NCBI GenBank assembly: GCA_964458705.1
Contig: CAYWKD010000006.1
Span: forward strand, 36,453-100,452
Source of the DNA: JAAUTG01 sp964458705
Lineage (GTDB): Bacteria > Bacteroidota > Bacteroidia > Chitinophagales > Saprospiraceae
Direction: 5' to 3'
Length of the DNA stretch: 64,000 bases
Shown: one piece after another, positions 16,468 through 25,452 of the stretch
Layout of the letters: every line of letters begins with the position of its first letter
Numbering within the stretch: the stretch's first letter is position 1
Notes under the pieces: model-generated
Told to the model about the DNA's origin: nothing
What the model saw: the letters and a program-made list of their open reading frames with translations, nothing else
Database searches by the model: none
Made by a program: the position numbers and the translations under genes

Positions 16468-18327
16468 CTACAAGTAGAGCTTGCTACCCTTATCTTTAAA
16501 CTCTTCTGACTTTTCTACCATTCCAGCTTCCAGAGCTGCTTTTTCATCTACTCCTAAATTAGCAGCATAATCTCTCAACTCTTGTGTAATCTTCATGGAA
16601 CAAAATTTCGGTCCGCACATAGAACAAAAATGTGCTAGCTTTGCACCCTCGGCAGGAAGCGTCTCATCGTGATAAGCCTTTGCTGTTTCTGGATCAAGTG
16701 ATAAATTAAACTGATCTTCCCATCGAAATTCAAATCTTGCCTTACTCAGAGCGTTATCTCTGTACTGTGCTCCAGGATGTCCCTTAGCTAAGTCTGCAGC
16801 ATGAGCAGCCAGTTTGTAAGTAATTACTCCAGTTTTTACATCATCTCGATTAGGTAAGCCCAAATGCTCCTTAGGCGTTACATAACATAACATTGCTGTA
16901 CCAAACCAACCAATCATCGCCGCACCAATACCCGAAGTGATGTGGTCATAGCCGGGAGCTATATCTGTCGTTAACGGTCCGAGTGTGTAGAATGGCGCCT
17001 CGTAGCATTCTCTCAACTGCTTATCCATGTTCTCCTTAATCATGTGCATAGGTACATGACCAGGACCTTCAATCATCACTTGCACATCGTGCTTCCAAGC
17101 AATCTTTGTAAGTTCCCCTAGTGTTTTCAATTCTGCGAATTGCGCTGCATCATTAGCATCAGCAATACTTCCCGGACGTAAACCATCCCCCAGCGAAAAA
17201 GCAACATCATAAGTTTTCATAATTTCACAAATCTCCTCAAAATGTGTGTAAAGAAAACTTTCTTGATGATGTGCCAAGCACCACTTTGCCATAATTGAAC
17301 CACCTCTGGAGACAATGCCCGTTACTCGATCAGCCGTCAAATGAATATACTGTAAGCGCACACCTGCATGAATTGTAAAATAATCTACACCTTGCTCTGC
17401 TTGTTCAATCAAGGTATCTCGAAACATTTCCCAAGTCAAATCCTCTGCCGCACCATTTACCTTCTCCAGTGCTTGATAAATCGGCACTGTTCCTACAGGC
17501 ACAGGTGAATTGCGAATGATCCACTCTCTAGTTTCATGAATATTTTGTCCTGTGGATAAATCCATGATAGTATCCGCTCCCCAGCGAGCTGCCCATACCA
17601 TTTTTTCTACCTCCTCTTCAATGCTAGAAGTAACTGCCGAATTACCGATATTAGCATTAATTTTCACTAGAAAATTGCGACCAATAATCATTGGCTCACT
17701 CTCAGGATGATTAATGTTATTGGGAATAATGGCACGACCAGCAGCAATCTCATCTCTCACAAATTCAGGAGTAATTTTCTCTGGAATATTTGCACCATAG
17801 CTAAACCCCTTGTGTTGCTTTGCCAAGTCTGCTTGCATTTCTTCTCGTAGCTGATTCTCTCTGATTGCTACAAATTCCATTTCTGGTGTAATGATTCCCT
17901 TTTTGGCATAGTGCATCTGCGATACATTTGCGCCTTTCTTTGCTCGTAGCGGCTTTCTCAAATGTTGAAAGCGCAAGTGATCCAATGATTCATCATTCAA
18001 TCTTTCAATTCCGTAAGTAGAACTCGTAAAAGGCAATTCTTCCACATCACTACGTTCTCTAATCCAGTTTTCACGAATGGGCTCAAGCCCCCTACGCACG
18101 TCGATAGGCACTTCAGGATCAGTGTAAGGTCCACTTGCATCATATACTGTAATTGGTGGATTAGGTAGGCGCTTCCCAGTGTTGCGTTCAATTGTATCCG
18201 ATTGAGTGATTTCTCGCATTGGCACTTGAATATCATAGATTCTGCCCGGCACATACACCTTTCGAGAATTTGGCAGCGGCACTCTGGTAACTGTTTGTTG
18301 TGTTGGTATTTTATCTACTCTTGGCAT
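16468..18327 (-). CDS. thiC: Phosphomethylpyrimidine synthase ThiC
   Basis: I chose the ATG at 18327 (619 residues, MPRVDKIP); an upstream 36-residue extension is AT-rich and non-conserved. ThiC is a radical-SAM-type enzyme that converts aminoimidazole ribotide to the hydroxymethylpyrimidine phosphate of thiamin. The C-terminal cluster motif CSMCGPKFC (CxxCxxxxC) is present. Core signatures include NANIGNSAV, MDLSTGQNIHETREWI and EGPGHVPMHMI. The protein is full length, with the N-terminal extension seen in many Bacteroidota forms. It follows thiS by about 130 bp behind a TPP riboswitch, so the two form one thiamin-repressed operon. Confidence 0.97.
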   Translation of the reverse strand: MPRVDKIPTQQTVTRVPLPNSRKVYVPGRIYDIQVPMREITQSDTIERNTGKRLPNPPITVYDASGPYTDPEVPIDVRRGLEPIRENWIRERSDVEELPFTSSTYGIERLNDESLDHLRFQHLRKPLRAKKGANVSQMHYAKKGIITPEMEFVAIRENQLREEMQADLAKQHKGFSYGANIPEKITPEFVRDEIAAGRAIIPNNINHPESEPMIIGRNFLVKINANIGNSAVTSSIEEEVEKMVWAARWGADTIMDLSTGQNIHETREWIIRNSPVPVGTVPIYQALEKVNGAAEDLTWEMFRDTLIEQAEQGVDYFTIHAGVRLQYIHLTADRVTGIVSRGGSIMAKWCLAHHQESFLYTHFEEICEIMKTYDVAFSLGDGLRPGSIADANDAAQFAELKTLGELTKIAWKHDVQVMIEGPGHVPMHMIKENMDKQLRECYEAPFYTLGPLTTDIAPGYDHITSGIGAAMIGWFGTAMLCYVTPKEHLGLPNRDDVKTGVITYKLAAHAADLAKGHPGAQYRDNALSKARFEFRWEDQFNLSLDPETAKAYHDETLPAEGAKLAHFCSMCGPKFCSMKITQELRDYAANLGVDEKAALEAGMVEKSEEFKDKGSKLYL

Positions 18328-18455
18328 AATTTTTATTTTCAGTTTATAAATTATCAATAAGCTATTAATTATTTTGTATTCGACTTTCGGTACTAATTGT
18401 ATCTTCAAAGTCGTACTCAAAATACTATAAATCAATTGTTACTCAAAAAATATTA

Positions 18456-18659
18456 CTATCCTCCCTGCGTAGCTGTTACAATTAGCATCTCATCTTGATC
18501 TTGAATCAAATGAGCCTTCCACTGCATTTTAGGAATGACAACATCGTTGATCGCTACGGCAATCCCTGTCGCTTCGAGTTTGTTTAATTGCTCCAGAGTC
18601 TTCTCAATAGTTTGAGCGTCTTCTAGTTCGTGAATTTGATTATTGATTTTTACTTTCAT
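18456..18659 (-). CDS. thiS: Thiamin sulfur carrier protein ThiS
   Basis: This protein of 67 residues (MKVKINNQIHELED) has the ubiquitin-like fold and ends in the required Gly-Gly (TATQGG), whose C-terminus is adenylated and then thiocarboxylated to donate sulfur to the thiazole ring. An alternative ATG two codons upstream (18665) is possible. It is the first gene after the TPP riboswitch and precedes thiC. Its activating enzyme ThiF and the thiazole synthase ThiG/ThiH are not in this window. Confidence 0.92.
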   Translation of the reverse strand: MKVKINNQIHELEDAQTIEKTLEQLNKLEATGIAVAINDVVIPKMQWKAHLIQDQDEMLIVTATQGG

Positions 18660-18740
18660 AAGCATCTAATTTTTTTGATGCTTTAGTGGTGAGATTGCAT
18701 TAGAATGCTTCTAAACTTAATTTAGAAACCTTAGACTAAA

Positions 18741-18825
18741 AATCTCGCTTTTCCCTACGGCAGTTTGAACTGCATCAGGTATTAAGGGTATGATCTCAGC
18801 CCGATTGTGGGACACCCCTAAAGCA
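18741..18825 (-). ncRNA. TPP riboswitch (THI element)
   Basis: On the minus strand the region contains the THI box core in order: GGGGTGTCCC, CTGAGATCATACCC, ACCTGATGCAGTT and GTAGGGAA, followed by GCGAGA. These are the conserved pyrimidine- and pyrophosphate-sensing helices of the thiamin pyrophosphate riboswitch. It lies about 80 bases before thiS and should repress thiS-thiC when TPP is bound. Between aptamer and gene, TTCTAAA/TTTAGAA (18702-18726 region) can form a small stem without a T-run, so control may be at translation initiation. Confidence 0.93.
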
Positions 18826-18973
18826 AATATTAACTATATAAAGTTCTTCATCCAGTAAATTGTTCTATTTTTGGAAAAATAAATAGCTATTCAGCACCTC
18901 CAGTATCTGAATGATAATTGTGTGTATTTATTGGGCTTGAGCAGTGAATAGACTAAAAACTAATATATTACTG

Positions 18974-19438
18974 ATGAAGAAGTTACTTACAGTTGTAGTA
19001 GTATTTGTTTTTATATCTGGGAGTGTATATTCCCAAAAAGAGGTTGAAAATGAAGCTATTATCCAACCTATAAAACAATTATTTGAAGGAATGGCGCAAA
19101 AAGACTCTATGATGATAAAAGAGGTCTTTTATGAATCCGCTAGATTGGCAACTACAAGCACAGATAAAGAAGGGAAGCCACAGTTCAGACTAGATAACAT
19201 AGCTGATTTTATTACTTCTATTGGAGCTTCTCCGAAAGATCGCAGGCTGGAAGAACGTATTTTGAGTTATGAAGTTAAAACGGACAATAATCTAGCTATT
19301 GTTTGGACACCCTACGAGTTCTACGTGAATGATGATCTCAGCCACTGCGGTGTAAATGCCTTTGAATTATTCAGAACAGAAGCAGGCTGGAAAATTACTT
19401 CTATTATTGATACTCGTCATCGAGAAGGCTGCCAATAG
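18974..19438 (+). CDS. Secreted NTF2-like (SnoaL/DUF4440-type) protein
   Basis: I chose the ATG at 18974 (154 residues, MKKLLTVVVV) because it places a normal signal peptide (ending SVYSQ) at the N-terminus; a GTG at 18944 would precede it. The mature part fits the NTF2-like cone fold: an N-terminal helix around IIQPIKQLFEGMAQKDSMMIKEVFY, and strands LAIVWTPYEFYVNDD and GVNAFELFRTEAGWKITSIIDTRH. Family members bind or turn over small molecules, but many have no known ligand. There is no catalytic signature to assign a reaction. It converges with the M23 peptidase gene. Confidence 0.82.
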   Translation: MKKLLTVVVVFVFISGSVYSQKEVENEAIIQPIKQLFEGMAQKDSMMIKEVFYESARLATTSTDKEGKPQFRLDNIADFITSIGASPKDRRLEERILSYEVKTDNNLAIVWTPYEFYVNDDLSHCGVNAFELFRTEAGWKITSIIDTRHREGCQ

Positions 19439-19453
19439 TTTGGCATAAAAATA

Positions 19454-20332
19454 TCAAAAGTTCACATACTCAGCAGGATCAACCGCTTGCCCATTGTGCC
19501 AAAGTTCAAAGTGAAGATGAGGTCCATCAGTTTGAGTGCCTGTATTTCCAATAACTGCTACAGCTTCTCCCGCCTTTACGAAGCTCCCTTCTTCTTTCAA
19601 GAGTTTCGAGTTGTGCTTGTAAACAGAAATGGTATTATTGGCATGTTGAATGGCAATTACGTTGCCTGTTTCTATTGCAAATTCCGTGAATATTACGTAT
19701 CCGTCTAGCACGGCTTTTACAGGAGTATTTTTAGGTGCAATGAGGTCTATTCCTAAATGAGACTCACCAGGAATAAAAGGTTTGAATATATCGCCCTCAA
19801 CTGGAGTGATAAAATGTAAGTGGGCAAGGGGTTTACTGTTTGTTAGGCTAGTTCTACTAGCATCTTGAGCAAGCCTACCTATGTCATCCATCTGAACTTC
19901 TTTTCTCAAGGCCATTTCTGCTTCATTAGCGGTTATTTGTAAGACCGAATCAGGAAATTCTTCTTCTTCTTCATCGTTGCTATTCTCCTCTATTTCTACA
20001 TTTCCAGTTAGCACTTTATAAAAGTTTTCAGTGTAGTTTCGCTGTGCAATGATTTGAGTCTCTAGCGTGTCAACATATCTAGCAAGTTCCATTACTTTTT
20101 CTTGATCTACGCCGCCGCCGCCATATCCTGGTATGTATTGCTTTAAAGGCGTATAAGTAATGAGCATCCACATCAATATACCAACTAGCACTATAAGTGT
20201 GCTCAGCAAAATATACACATTAAGTAGGGACAACCGATAAGAACCTACCTCTTCAAAGGTTTCATTATTCATGATTACCAATCGGTAAGTATGCTTTAGC
20301 CTTTCCCACAGTGTTTTTTCTTGATGTTCCAT
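19454..20332 (-). CDS. M23 family metallopeptidase (LytM-like), membrane-anchored
   Basis: I chose the ATG at 20332 (292 residues); a TTG at 20368 lies too close to the promoter box at 20377-20384. One transmembrane helix (about residues 36-60) is followed by a coiled-coil region and a C-terminal M23 domain (about 190-292). Zinc ligands are visible: His and Asp in SHLGIDLIAP, and the HLHFE pair in GPHLHFELWHNG. Such enzymes cut peptidoglycan cross-links in the periplasm or activate amidases. Because the canonical residues are complete, it is probably active. Confidence 0.93.
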   Translation of the reverse strand: MEHQEKTLWERLKHTYRLVIMNNETFEEVGSYRLSLLNVYILLSTLIVLVGILMWMLITYTPLKQYIPGYGGGGVDQEKVMELARYVDTLETQIIAQRNYTENFYKVLTGNVEIEENSNDEEEEEFPDSVLQITANEAEMALRKEVQMDDIGRLAQDASRTSLTNSKPLAHLHFITPVEGDIFKPFIPGESHLGIDLIAPKNTPVKAVLDGYVIFTEFAIETGNVIAIQHANNTISVYKHNSKLLKEEGSFVKAGEAVAVIGNTGTQTDGPHLHFELWHNGQAVDPAEYVNF

Positions 20333-20376
20333 AAAATAGTTGATTCTTTCAGCACTGATGTTAATCAAGCGTTCTA

Positions 20377-20409
20377 CAAAGATACGTACTTAGAGCCTAT
20401 TATGCACAA
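20377..20409 (-). promoter_or_regulatory. Bacteroidota-type promoter for the M23 peptidase
   Basis: On the minus strand TTG (20409-20407) and TATCTTTG (20384-20377) are separated by 22 bases, matching TTG-N17-23-TAnnTTTG. The box lies 44 bases before the ATG at 20332 and argues against the upstream TTG start. Confidence 0.6.
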
Positions 20410-20462
20410 TATTGTTTGTCGTCATAATTTAAACTGACGTTTGATAGTGTTTTAGTATAAAC

Positions 20463-20825
20463 TCAGGCTACGTCTTCTTGTTGCTCTGTCCAAGGAGGAG
20501 AAACAATACACAGAAAATTAAGCGGTGTCCGACCTGTATTTTTGATCCATTGAATTTCTCCTTTAGGAATTAAGAGAACGCTACCAACTTTCACATCAAT
20601 GACTCTATCAGCTATAAAAGCAGTGCCAATACCACTTAGAATAAAATAGACTTCAGTGCTATCTTTTAAGGTATGTGGAAGAGAAGATTCACCAACTCCG
20701 ACGGTTGCATGAGCAAGACTATAATTCAAGTCTATATCTTCGTTTTTAGGATGCAACACTTCTTTTATTTGTGTTAAGTCGCCTGCCATAAAGGAAGGAA
20801 TATCTTGTAAATTCTTGATAATCAT
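20463..20825 (-). CDS. Cupin domain-containing protein
   Basis: This 120-residue protein is a single cupin barrel. The two cupin motifs are recognisable but degenerate: ATVGVGESSLPHTLKDSTEVYFILSGIGTAFI (motif 1, with His and Glu in the metal positions) and GSVLLIPKGEIQWIKNTGRTPLNFLCIVSPPW (motif 2, with the usual His replaced by Gln or lacking). Such small cupins bind sugars or act as isomerases, epimerases or dioxygenases. The substrate is unknown. It lies 12 bp downstream of the M43 protease gene on the same strand and probably shares its transcript. Confidence 0.85.
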   Translation of the reverse strand: MIIKNLQDIPSFMAGDLTQIKEVLHPKNEDIDLNYSLAHATVGVGESSLPHTLKDSTEVYFILSGIGTAFIADRVIDVKVGSVLLIPKGEIQWIKNTGRTPLNFLCIVSPPWTEQQEDVA

Positions 20826-20837
20826 TGATTTGATTTT

Positions 20838-22076
20838 TTATTGAATTAATAACGGCCTAACAATAGTTCTATGTTGAGTGGTAATCACTACTTGATAATG
20901 ACCCGAAGGCAAATGAGCCACTCCAACAACTGTATTTTTGGGGGACATAAGATGATGACAAGTTTGTCCGAGACTATTGATGATGTGAATACTTTGAATA
21001 GGCATTTCAGTAGAAATAGAAAACTGATCTTGAGCGGGATTGGGGTACAATTTCAGTTCCATAGCTTGCTGTGCGTTTGTTGTAGTAATATTCTCGCAAA
21101 CCATTGTATTAACAAGTCTAGGTCTTACTGCAAACAGTGTTGCTAGCATTCGCTCTTTTTGACCTAAAGTAAACAGGCTCATGCAGGCATCATCGGTGTA
21201 GTTCATGAAATTCATATACATATCTGATGATCGGCAGCTTGATTTTGGCGATGATGGGCACTGGCTATTATAGGTGTCGCTTTGCTTAGGTGTATCCAAA
21301 ATACCATCATCTTCACTGCAATTATCATTGTCAAGTCCTTCTCCCCAGAGATGTTTTAGTCCTAAATAGTGCCCCATTTCATGAGTAGTTGTTCTACCCA
21401 AGTTATATGGATGATTCTGCTCTGCCGATCCACCCCTACCAAATGCACGATAGTCAATCACTAGCCCTTGTACTTCATTAAAATCACCAGGGCGAGTAGA
21501 AATTCCTAATATGCCATCGGTGCGCCTGCCCACCCATATATTGACGTAGCGATCTGTATCCCAATCATCTGCACCACCTCTTGTCCCATATTTAATGAGG
21601 TTTTGGTTATTGGCAATACCTATTAAGTTGGTAAAAGTTCTCGTAATGCCATTAGTTGCCCTACCTCTAGGATCAATTTTGGCAAGGCAAAACTCCAGTT
21701 CCACATCTGCAACGAATGCTCTAAATTCTTCATCTACCGAGGCTACTTCCACATTTAAGGCTCGAAAATCTTGGTTCAATGTCTCTATTTGTGATTCGAT
21801 TTGTGCATCGCTGATGTTCTCTTCTGCTTCGTTCCAAACTACATGTACGACTACAGGAATCGTAATGACATTTCTAGAGGAGATGCTGCGTTCGTTTATC
21901 CATTGTTGTATTTTTGCTTCAACAGTTGCCTTATGAATTCTGGCTATTGCATATTGAGCTTCATATTCTAGCGCCCATTCATCTGTGCCACAGCGTTGAA
22001 ACTGAGCAGTTGTAGGCATCCAAATTAAACTGATGAGAAAGGACAACCCTACAATTCTAAAAACTGTTGGAAACAT
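20838..22076 (-). CDS. Secreted M43 (pappalysin) zinc metalloprotease with type IX sorting tail
   Basis: This 412-residue protein has a signal peptide (about 1-24). The zinc site HEMGHYLGLKH gives His232, Glu233, His236 and His242, the extended HExxHxxGxxH metzincin pattern. A Met-turn is in YMNFMNYTDDACM, and the family disulfide cysteines surround it. The C-terminus (about 335-412) has the type A sorting domain: LKLYPNPAQDQFSI, then HIINSLGQT and LPSGHYQVVI. It should be exported through Sec and then the type IX system and attached or released at the cell surface. Its role is probably extracellular protein degradation. Confidence 0.95.
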   Translation of the reverse strand: MFPTVFRIVGLSFLISLIWMPTTAQFQRCGTDEWALEYEAQYAIARIHKATVEAKIQQWINERSISSRNVITIPVVVHVVWNEAEENISDAQIESQIETLNQDFRALNVEVASVDEEFRAFVADVELEFCLAKIDPRGRATNGITRTFTNLIGIANNQNLIKYGTRGGADDWDTDRYVNIWVGRRTDGILGISTRPGDFNEVQGLVIDYRAFGRGGSAEQNHPYNLGRTTTHEMGHYLGLKHLWGEGLDNDNCSEDDGILDTPKQSDTYNSQCPSSPKSSCRSSDMYMNFMNYTDDACMSLFTLGQKERMLATLFAVRPRLVNTMVCENITTTNAQQAMELKLYPNPAQDQFSISTEMPIQSIHIINSLGQTCHHLMSPKNTVVGVAHLPSGHYQVVITTQHRTIVRPLLIQ

Positions 22077-22171
22077 AACTTTTTAATTATTTCTAATTAT
22101 CTTAATTTTTGACTACAAAATAGATTGTTTAATTCAAGCGTCTTAACCACTTCACCACAAAGCAACATAAT

Positions 22172-22759
22172 TTGAACTTTTTAGCCCACTTATATCTCAC
22201 ACCGAATGATGAAGCCTTGCTGCTCGGCAATTATCTTGCGGACTTTTTAAAGAAGCAGCATCTATCTCAACTACCCAATCAGGTAGTAAAGGGAATAATG
22301 CTACACAGAAAAATTGATTCCTTTACTGATCGCCATCCATTAATGCTTAAAGGTGCGAGGCGATTATATAGTAAACATCACAAATACGCTCTTGCATTAA
22401 TGGATGTTTATTATGACTTCTTTTTAGCTCAAAATTGGGAAGACTACTCAAAAATAACTCTTCCAGATTTTACGCAAAACGTATATGTAAGTTTAGAAAA
22501 ACAGTTGACAATCATACCTACTCCTTTCGATAAGCGAACTCAGCACATGATTCAACAGGATTGGTTGATGAGTTATACTACTTTAGAAGGTCTAGCAGAT
22601 ACGTTTGAAAGAATGAAACACCGAGTCAGTAAACCTGAGTGGTTAGACGGAGCAACAGAAAGTCTGGAAGCAAATTATGAAGCGTTGAATGAAGAATTTA
22701 CATTATTTTTTCCCGACATAATAACAATGGTAAAACAGCTAAACCTAGATCAATTATGA
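22172..22759 (+). CDS. acpH: Acyl carrier protein phosphodiesterase AcpH
   Basis: The TTG start gives MNFLAHLYLTPNDEALLLGNYLADF, the usual start of this family; no ATG fits. The 195-residue enzyme removes the phosphopantetheine arm from holo-acyl carrier protein. Conserved metal-binding residues are seen in NFLAH, GNYLADF, LHRKIDSFTDRHP and MDVYYDFFLAQNW, an HD-like set. The 3' end overlaps the following GSCFA gene by four bases (ATGA), so translation is probably coupled. Confidence 0.93.
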   Translation: MNFLAHLYLTPNDEALLLGNYLADFLKKQHLSQLPNQVVKGIMLHRKIDSFTDRHPLMLKGARRLYSKHHKYALALMDVYYDFFLAQNWEDYSKITLPDFTQNVYVSLEKQLTIIPTPFDKRTQHMIQQDWLMSYTTLEGLADTFERMKHRVSKPEWLDGATESLEANYEALNEEFTLFFPDIITMVKQLNLDQL

Positions 22760-23757
22760 TGCCCTTCACTACGCCTGTACCTTTACAAACGATGCCGTTT
22801 TCTATCCAACATCAAGACCAAATATTAGCAATCGGCTCTTGTTTTGCTCAAAATATTGGCATACAACTACAATATTATAAGTTCAACTCGCTGTTGAACC
22901 CATTTGGCATACTTTATAATCCCGCTTCCATTTACACTTGTCTATCTTCGCTGTTGAGTGATTATGAATTCTCAGATCAAGATATTTTCCAACATCAAGG
23001 CATCTGGAGCAGCTATTTTCATCACAGTTCTTTTTCTAGTTTGCATCAAAAAGAGATGCTAAGACAACTTAACCAATCAGCAAAAAAGGCACAGCAGTTT
23101 TTGAGAACAAGCAATCGCCTAATTGTAACTTTGGGTACAGCTTATGCTTATCATCATGAAGCATGGAACGGCATTGTAGCAAATTGCCATAAATTACCAC
23201 AAAGCACCTTTATCAAAAAGCGACTGACTGTATCAGAGATTGTCGCTTTGTTTGCTCCTCTATTTCAACAGTTGAAACAGGCGCAAGTGAATTTAGAAAT
23301 TCTACTTACTGTGAGTCCTATTCGACATATCAAGGATGGCATTATTGAAAACCAACGCAGCAAAGCAGTCTTGCTGCTAGCAACAGAGCAACTCACGCAG
23401 CAGCTTGACTTTGTTCATTATTTTCCTGCCTATGAATACATGATGGATGAGTTAAGAGATTATCGCTTTTATGCCAAAGATTTAGTACATCCTTCTGAAA
23501 TGGCGATTGAGTTTATATGGGAGAAATTTCAAGATACCTTTTTTGATGACACTACTCGACAGTTAAATTTGCGTATTCGAAAAATAAAGCAGGCAGCAGC
23601 CCATTGTCCTCTCCAGCCTAATTCGACTGAGCATCAGCAGTTTGTTGTTAAACAATTAGAAGCAATTGCCGCTCTTGAACAATCATACGATTTTCTCGAT
23701 TTCTCTGTTGATAAAAATCAATTCAGCAAGCAACTTTTTCAATTACAAAAAAACTAA
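22756..23757 (+). CDS. GSCFA domain-containing protein
   Basis: This 333-residue protein carries the eponymous motif GSCFAQNIG near residue 32. The domain is related to SGNH hydrolases: the GSCFA serine is block I, VTLGTAYAYHHEAWNG corresponds to a later block, and DLVHPSEMAIEFIW supplies the Asp-x-x-His pair at the end. A lipase or esterase role is likely by fold but not proved. There is no signal peptide. Its ATG overlaps the acpH stop, suggesting coupled expression, though a shared function with AcpH is only inference. Confidence 0.93.
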   Translation: MMPFTTPVPLQTMPFSIQHQDQILAIGSCFAQNIGIQLQYYKFNSLLNPFGILYNPASIYTCLSSLLSDYEFSDQDIFQHQGIWSSYFHHSSFSSLHQKEMLRQLNQSAKKAQQFLRTSNRLIVTLGTAYAYHHEAWNGIVANCHKLPQSTFIKKRLTVSEIVALFAPLFQQLKQAQVNLEILLTVSPIRHIKDGIIENQRSKAVLLLATEQLTQQLDFVHYFPAYEYMMDELRDYRFYAKDLVHPSEMAIEFIWEKFQDTFFDDTTRQLNLRIRKIKQAAAHCPLQPNSTEHQQFVVKQLEAIAALEQSYDFLDFSVDKNQFSKQLFQLQKN

Positions 23758-23827
23758 ATTCAAGTCTAAAACTAAAAAAGTGTTACTTTGAGCATAAAAC
23801 TCGGCAGTAGCGTAAACTGATCCAAAT

Positions 23828-25078
23828 ATGACCTTAGTTGTACTTATTTTTATTTTTCTGGTTTTCTCAGCCTTGTTTTCAGGTTCAGAAATTGCTTTTG
23901 TATCCGCAAGTAAGTTGCAAGTAGAATTAAGAAAAAATAAAGGTGGTCGGCGCGGGAAATTATTAGCTAAATTTTTTGATGCACCTGCAGACTTTCTGAG
24001 CACTATGTTAGTGGGCAATAATATAGCACTAGTAGTTTTTTCTATTTTAACTACTCAACTGCTTGAGTCTTTTTGGATAATTGAAAATAGCTTTCTACAA
24101 CTGTTTGCTTACACAGTAATAACAACAATTATCATACTAATTTTTGGAGAATTTCTCCCCAAGACACTGTTTCGCTTGTACGCTGATCAAATACTGTTTT
24201 CTTTAGCTTATCTACTAACGGGGCTACGATTTTTACTGGGCATACCCGCATGGATTATGGTACAACTTTCCAATTTACTGATTCGCATTTTCGTCAAAAA
24301 CCCCATGGAGGAAGTTGCAAAAGTCTTTACTCGGCTAGACTTAGAAACATTCGTTAAAAACACTACCAATAGAATTGATGAAGAAATTGACAAAAACCTT
24401 TTTGAAAAGGCACTCTATCTGAGAGATATAAATCTCAAACAAACGATGATTCCTAGAACTGAAATCAAATATATTGATGTTAACGAGGACATAGAAGCAT
24501 TGAAAACACTGATTTTAGAAACGCAACTTTCAAGAATTGTGATTGTAAAAAATAATGACATCAATGAAGTGCTTGGATATGTGCATCACCAACAATTGCT
24601 AGATTCTCCTAGTTCTATCAGCTCACTGGTATTAGATATTCCAATCGTGCCAGAGACAATGGAAGCCCATGAAATGATGAATATTTTCATTAAAGAAAGT
24701 ACAAATATTGCTTGCGTAGTAGATGAATTTGGTGGAACGGCAGGAATTGTTACCCTTGAGGATATTCTGGAAGAGCTATTTGGAGAAATCGAAGATGAGC
24801 ACGATGACCTAGACTCTCATGTTGAAGAGCAACTCTCAGAGATAGAGTTCTTATTTTCAGGAAGATTAGAGATTGATTATTTGAATGAAAAATATCCTCA
24901 GTTAAACCTTCCAGAGGGCGACTATCACACGTTGTCGGGTTATATTGTGATGACTAGAGAGGAAATTCCCGAAGACAAAGAAGCCTTTGAATTGGGCAAT
25001 CATCGCTTTGTGCTAGAGCTAGTGAGTAATACTAAAATTGAAACGGTGCGCGTCTTTCTACTTGAAGAGGAGCAATAA
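23828..25078 (+). CDS. CNNM/CorC-type hemolysin family protein
   Basis: This 416-residue protein has an N-terminal DUF21 (CNNM) membrane domain with about four helices (residues 1-150; FSGSEIAFVSASK near 16-28). A CBS pair follows (about 190-320; DEFGGTAGIVTLEDILEELFGEIEDEHD near 298-325), then a C-terminal CorC/HlyC transporter-associated domain (about 340-416). These proteins are implicated in magnesium or cobalt efflux and, in flavobacteria, a close relative is the gliding-associated GldE. Nothing in the neighbourhood decides between those uses. Confidence 0.94.
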   Translation: MTLVVLIFIFLVFSALFSGSEIAFVSASKLQVELRKNKGGRRGKLLAKFFDAPADFLSTMLVGNNIALVVFSILTTQLLESFWIIENSFLQLFAYTVITTIIILIFGEFLPKTLFRLYADQILFSLAYLLTGLRFLLGIPAWIMVQLSNLLIRIFVKNPMEEVAKVFTRLDLETFVKNTTNRIDEEIDKNLFEKALYLRDINLKQTMIPRTEIKYIDVNEDIEALKTLILETQLSRIVIVKNNDINEVLGYVHHQQLLDSPSSISSLVLDIPIVPETMEAHEMMNIFIKESTNIACVVDEFGGTAGIVTLEDILEELFGEIEDEHDDLDSHVEEQLSEIEFLFSGRLEIDYLNEKYPQLNLPEGDYHTLSGYIVMTREEIPEDKEAFELGNHRFVLELVSNTKIETVRVFLLEEEQ

Positions 25079-25159
25079 AAGACCTGTTTATTTCTAATAA
25101 TATTTTTTTATCCACTGCTAAACAAACATTGTATTTAGACATTTTACTTCATATAATTG

Positions 25160-25393
25160 ATGACTAGAAACTCAAAATTGATTCAAATGAAATTTTCCTA
25201 TAAAAATGTAGTGATGACTGGCACTATACTATCTATGTTGACCGTGCTGGGCTTAATCATCATACCTACTCAATCTGCTATTTTTATTTTAGTTGCGGTG
25301 TTACCAATCATCACTATATTGGTTACTTTTGGCGTTTTACGCTCCGAGCAAGAACCCTCAGATCACTCAGAGGGAGACTGGTATGAGAATTAG
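25160..25393 (+). CDS. Small membrane protein of unknown function
   Basis: This protein of about 77 residues has two hydrophobic helices (about residues 18-36 and 40-60) and an acidic C-terminal tail ending HSEGDWYEN. I recognise no family. The ATG at 25160 is one codon after a TTG; Met at 25187 is a further alternative. It lies 81 bp downstream of the CNNM/CorC gene on the same strand and may be co-transcribed with it. Its composition is normal for a membrane protein, so I consider it probably real. Confidence 0.6.
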   Translation: MTRNSKLIQMKFSYKNVVMTGTILSMLTVLGLIIIPTQSAIFILVAVLPIITILVTFGVLRSEQEPSDHSEGDWYEN

Positions 25394-25428
25394 AAAAAAT
25401 AGTGCTTAGAAAATTATAAAAAAGCACT
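25394..25428 (-). terminator. Rho-independent terminator of the SulP operon
   Basis: On the minus strand AAGTGCTT and AAGCACT arms (25422-25428 with 25401-25407) flank a 14-base loop and are followed by a T-rich run (complement of 25393-25399). It lies about 25 bases after the SulP stop. Confidence 0.55.
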
Positions 25429-25452
25429 TATATAGCTTCACCATTACATTAC

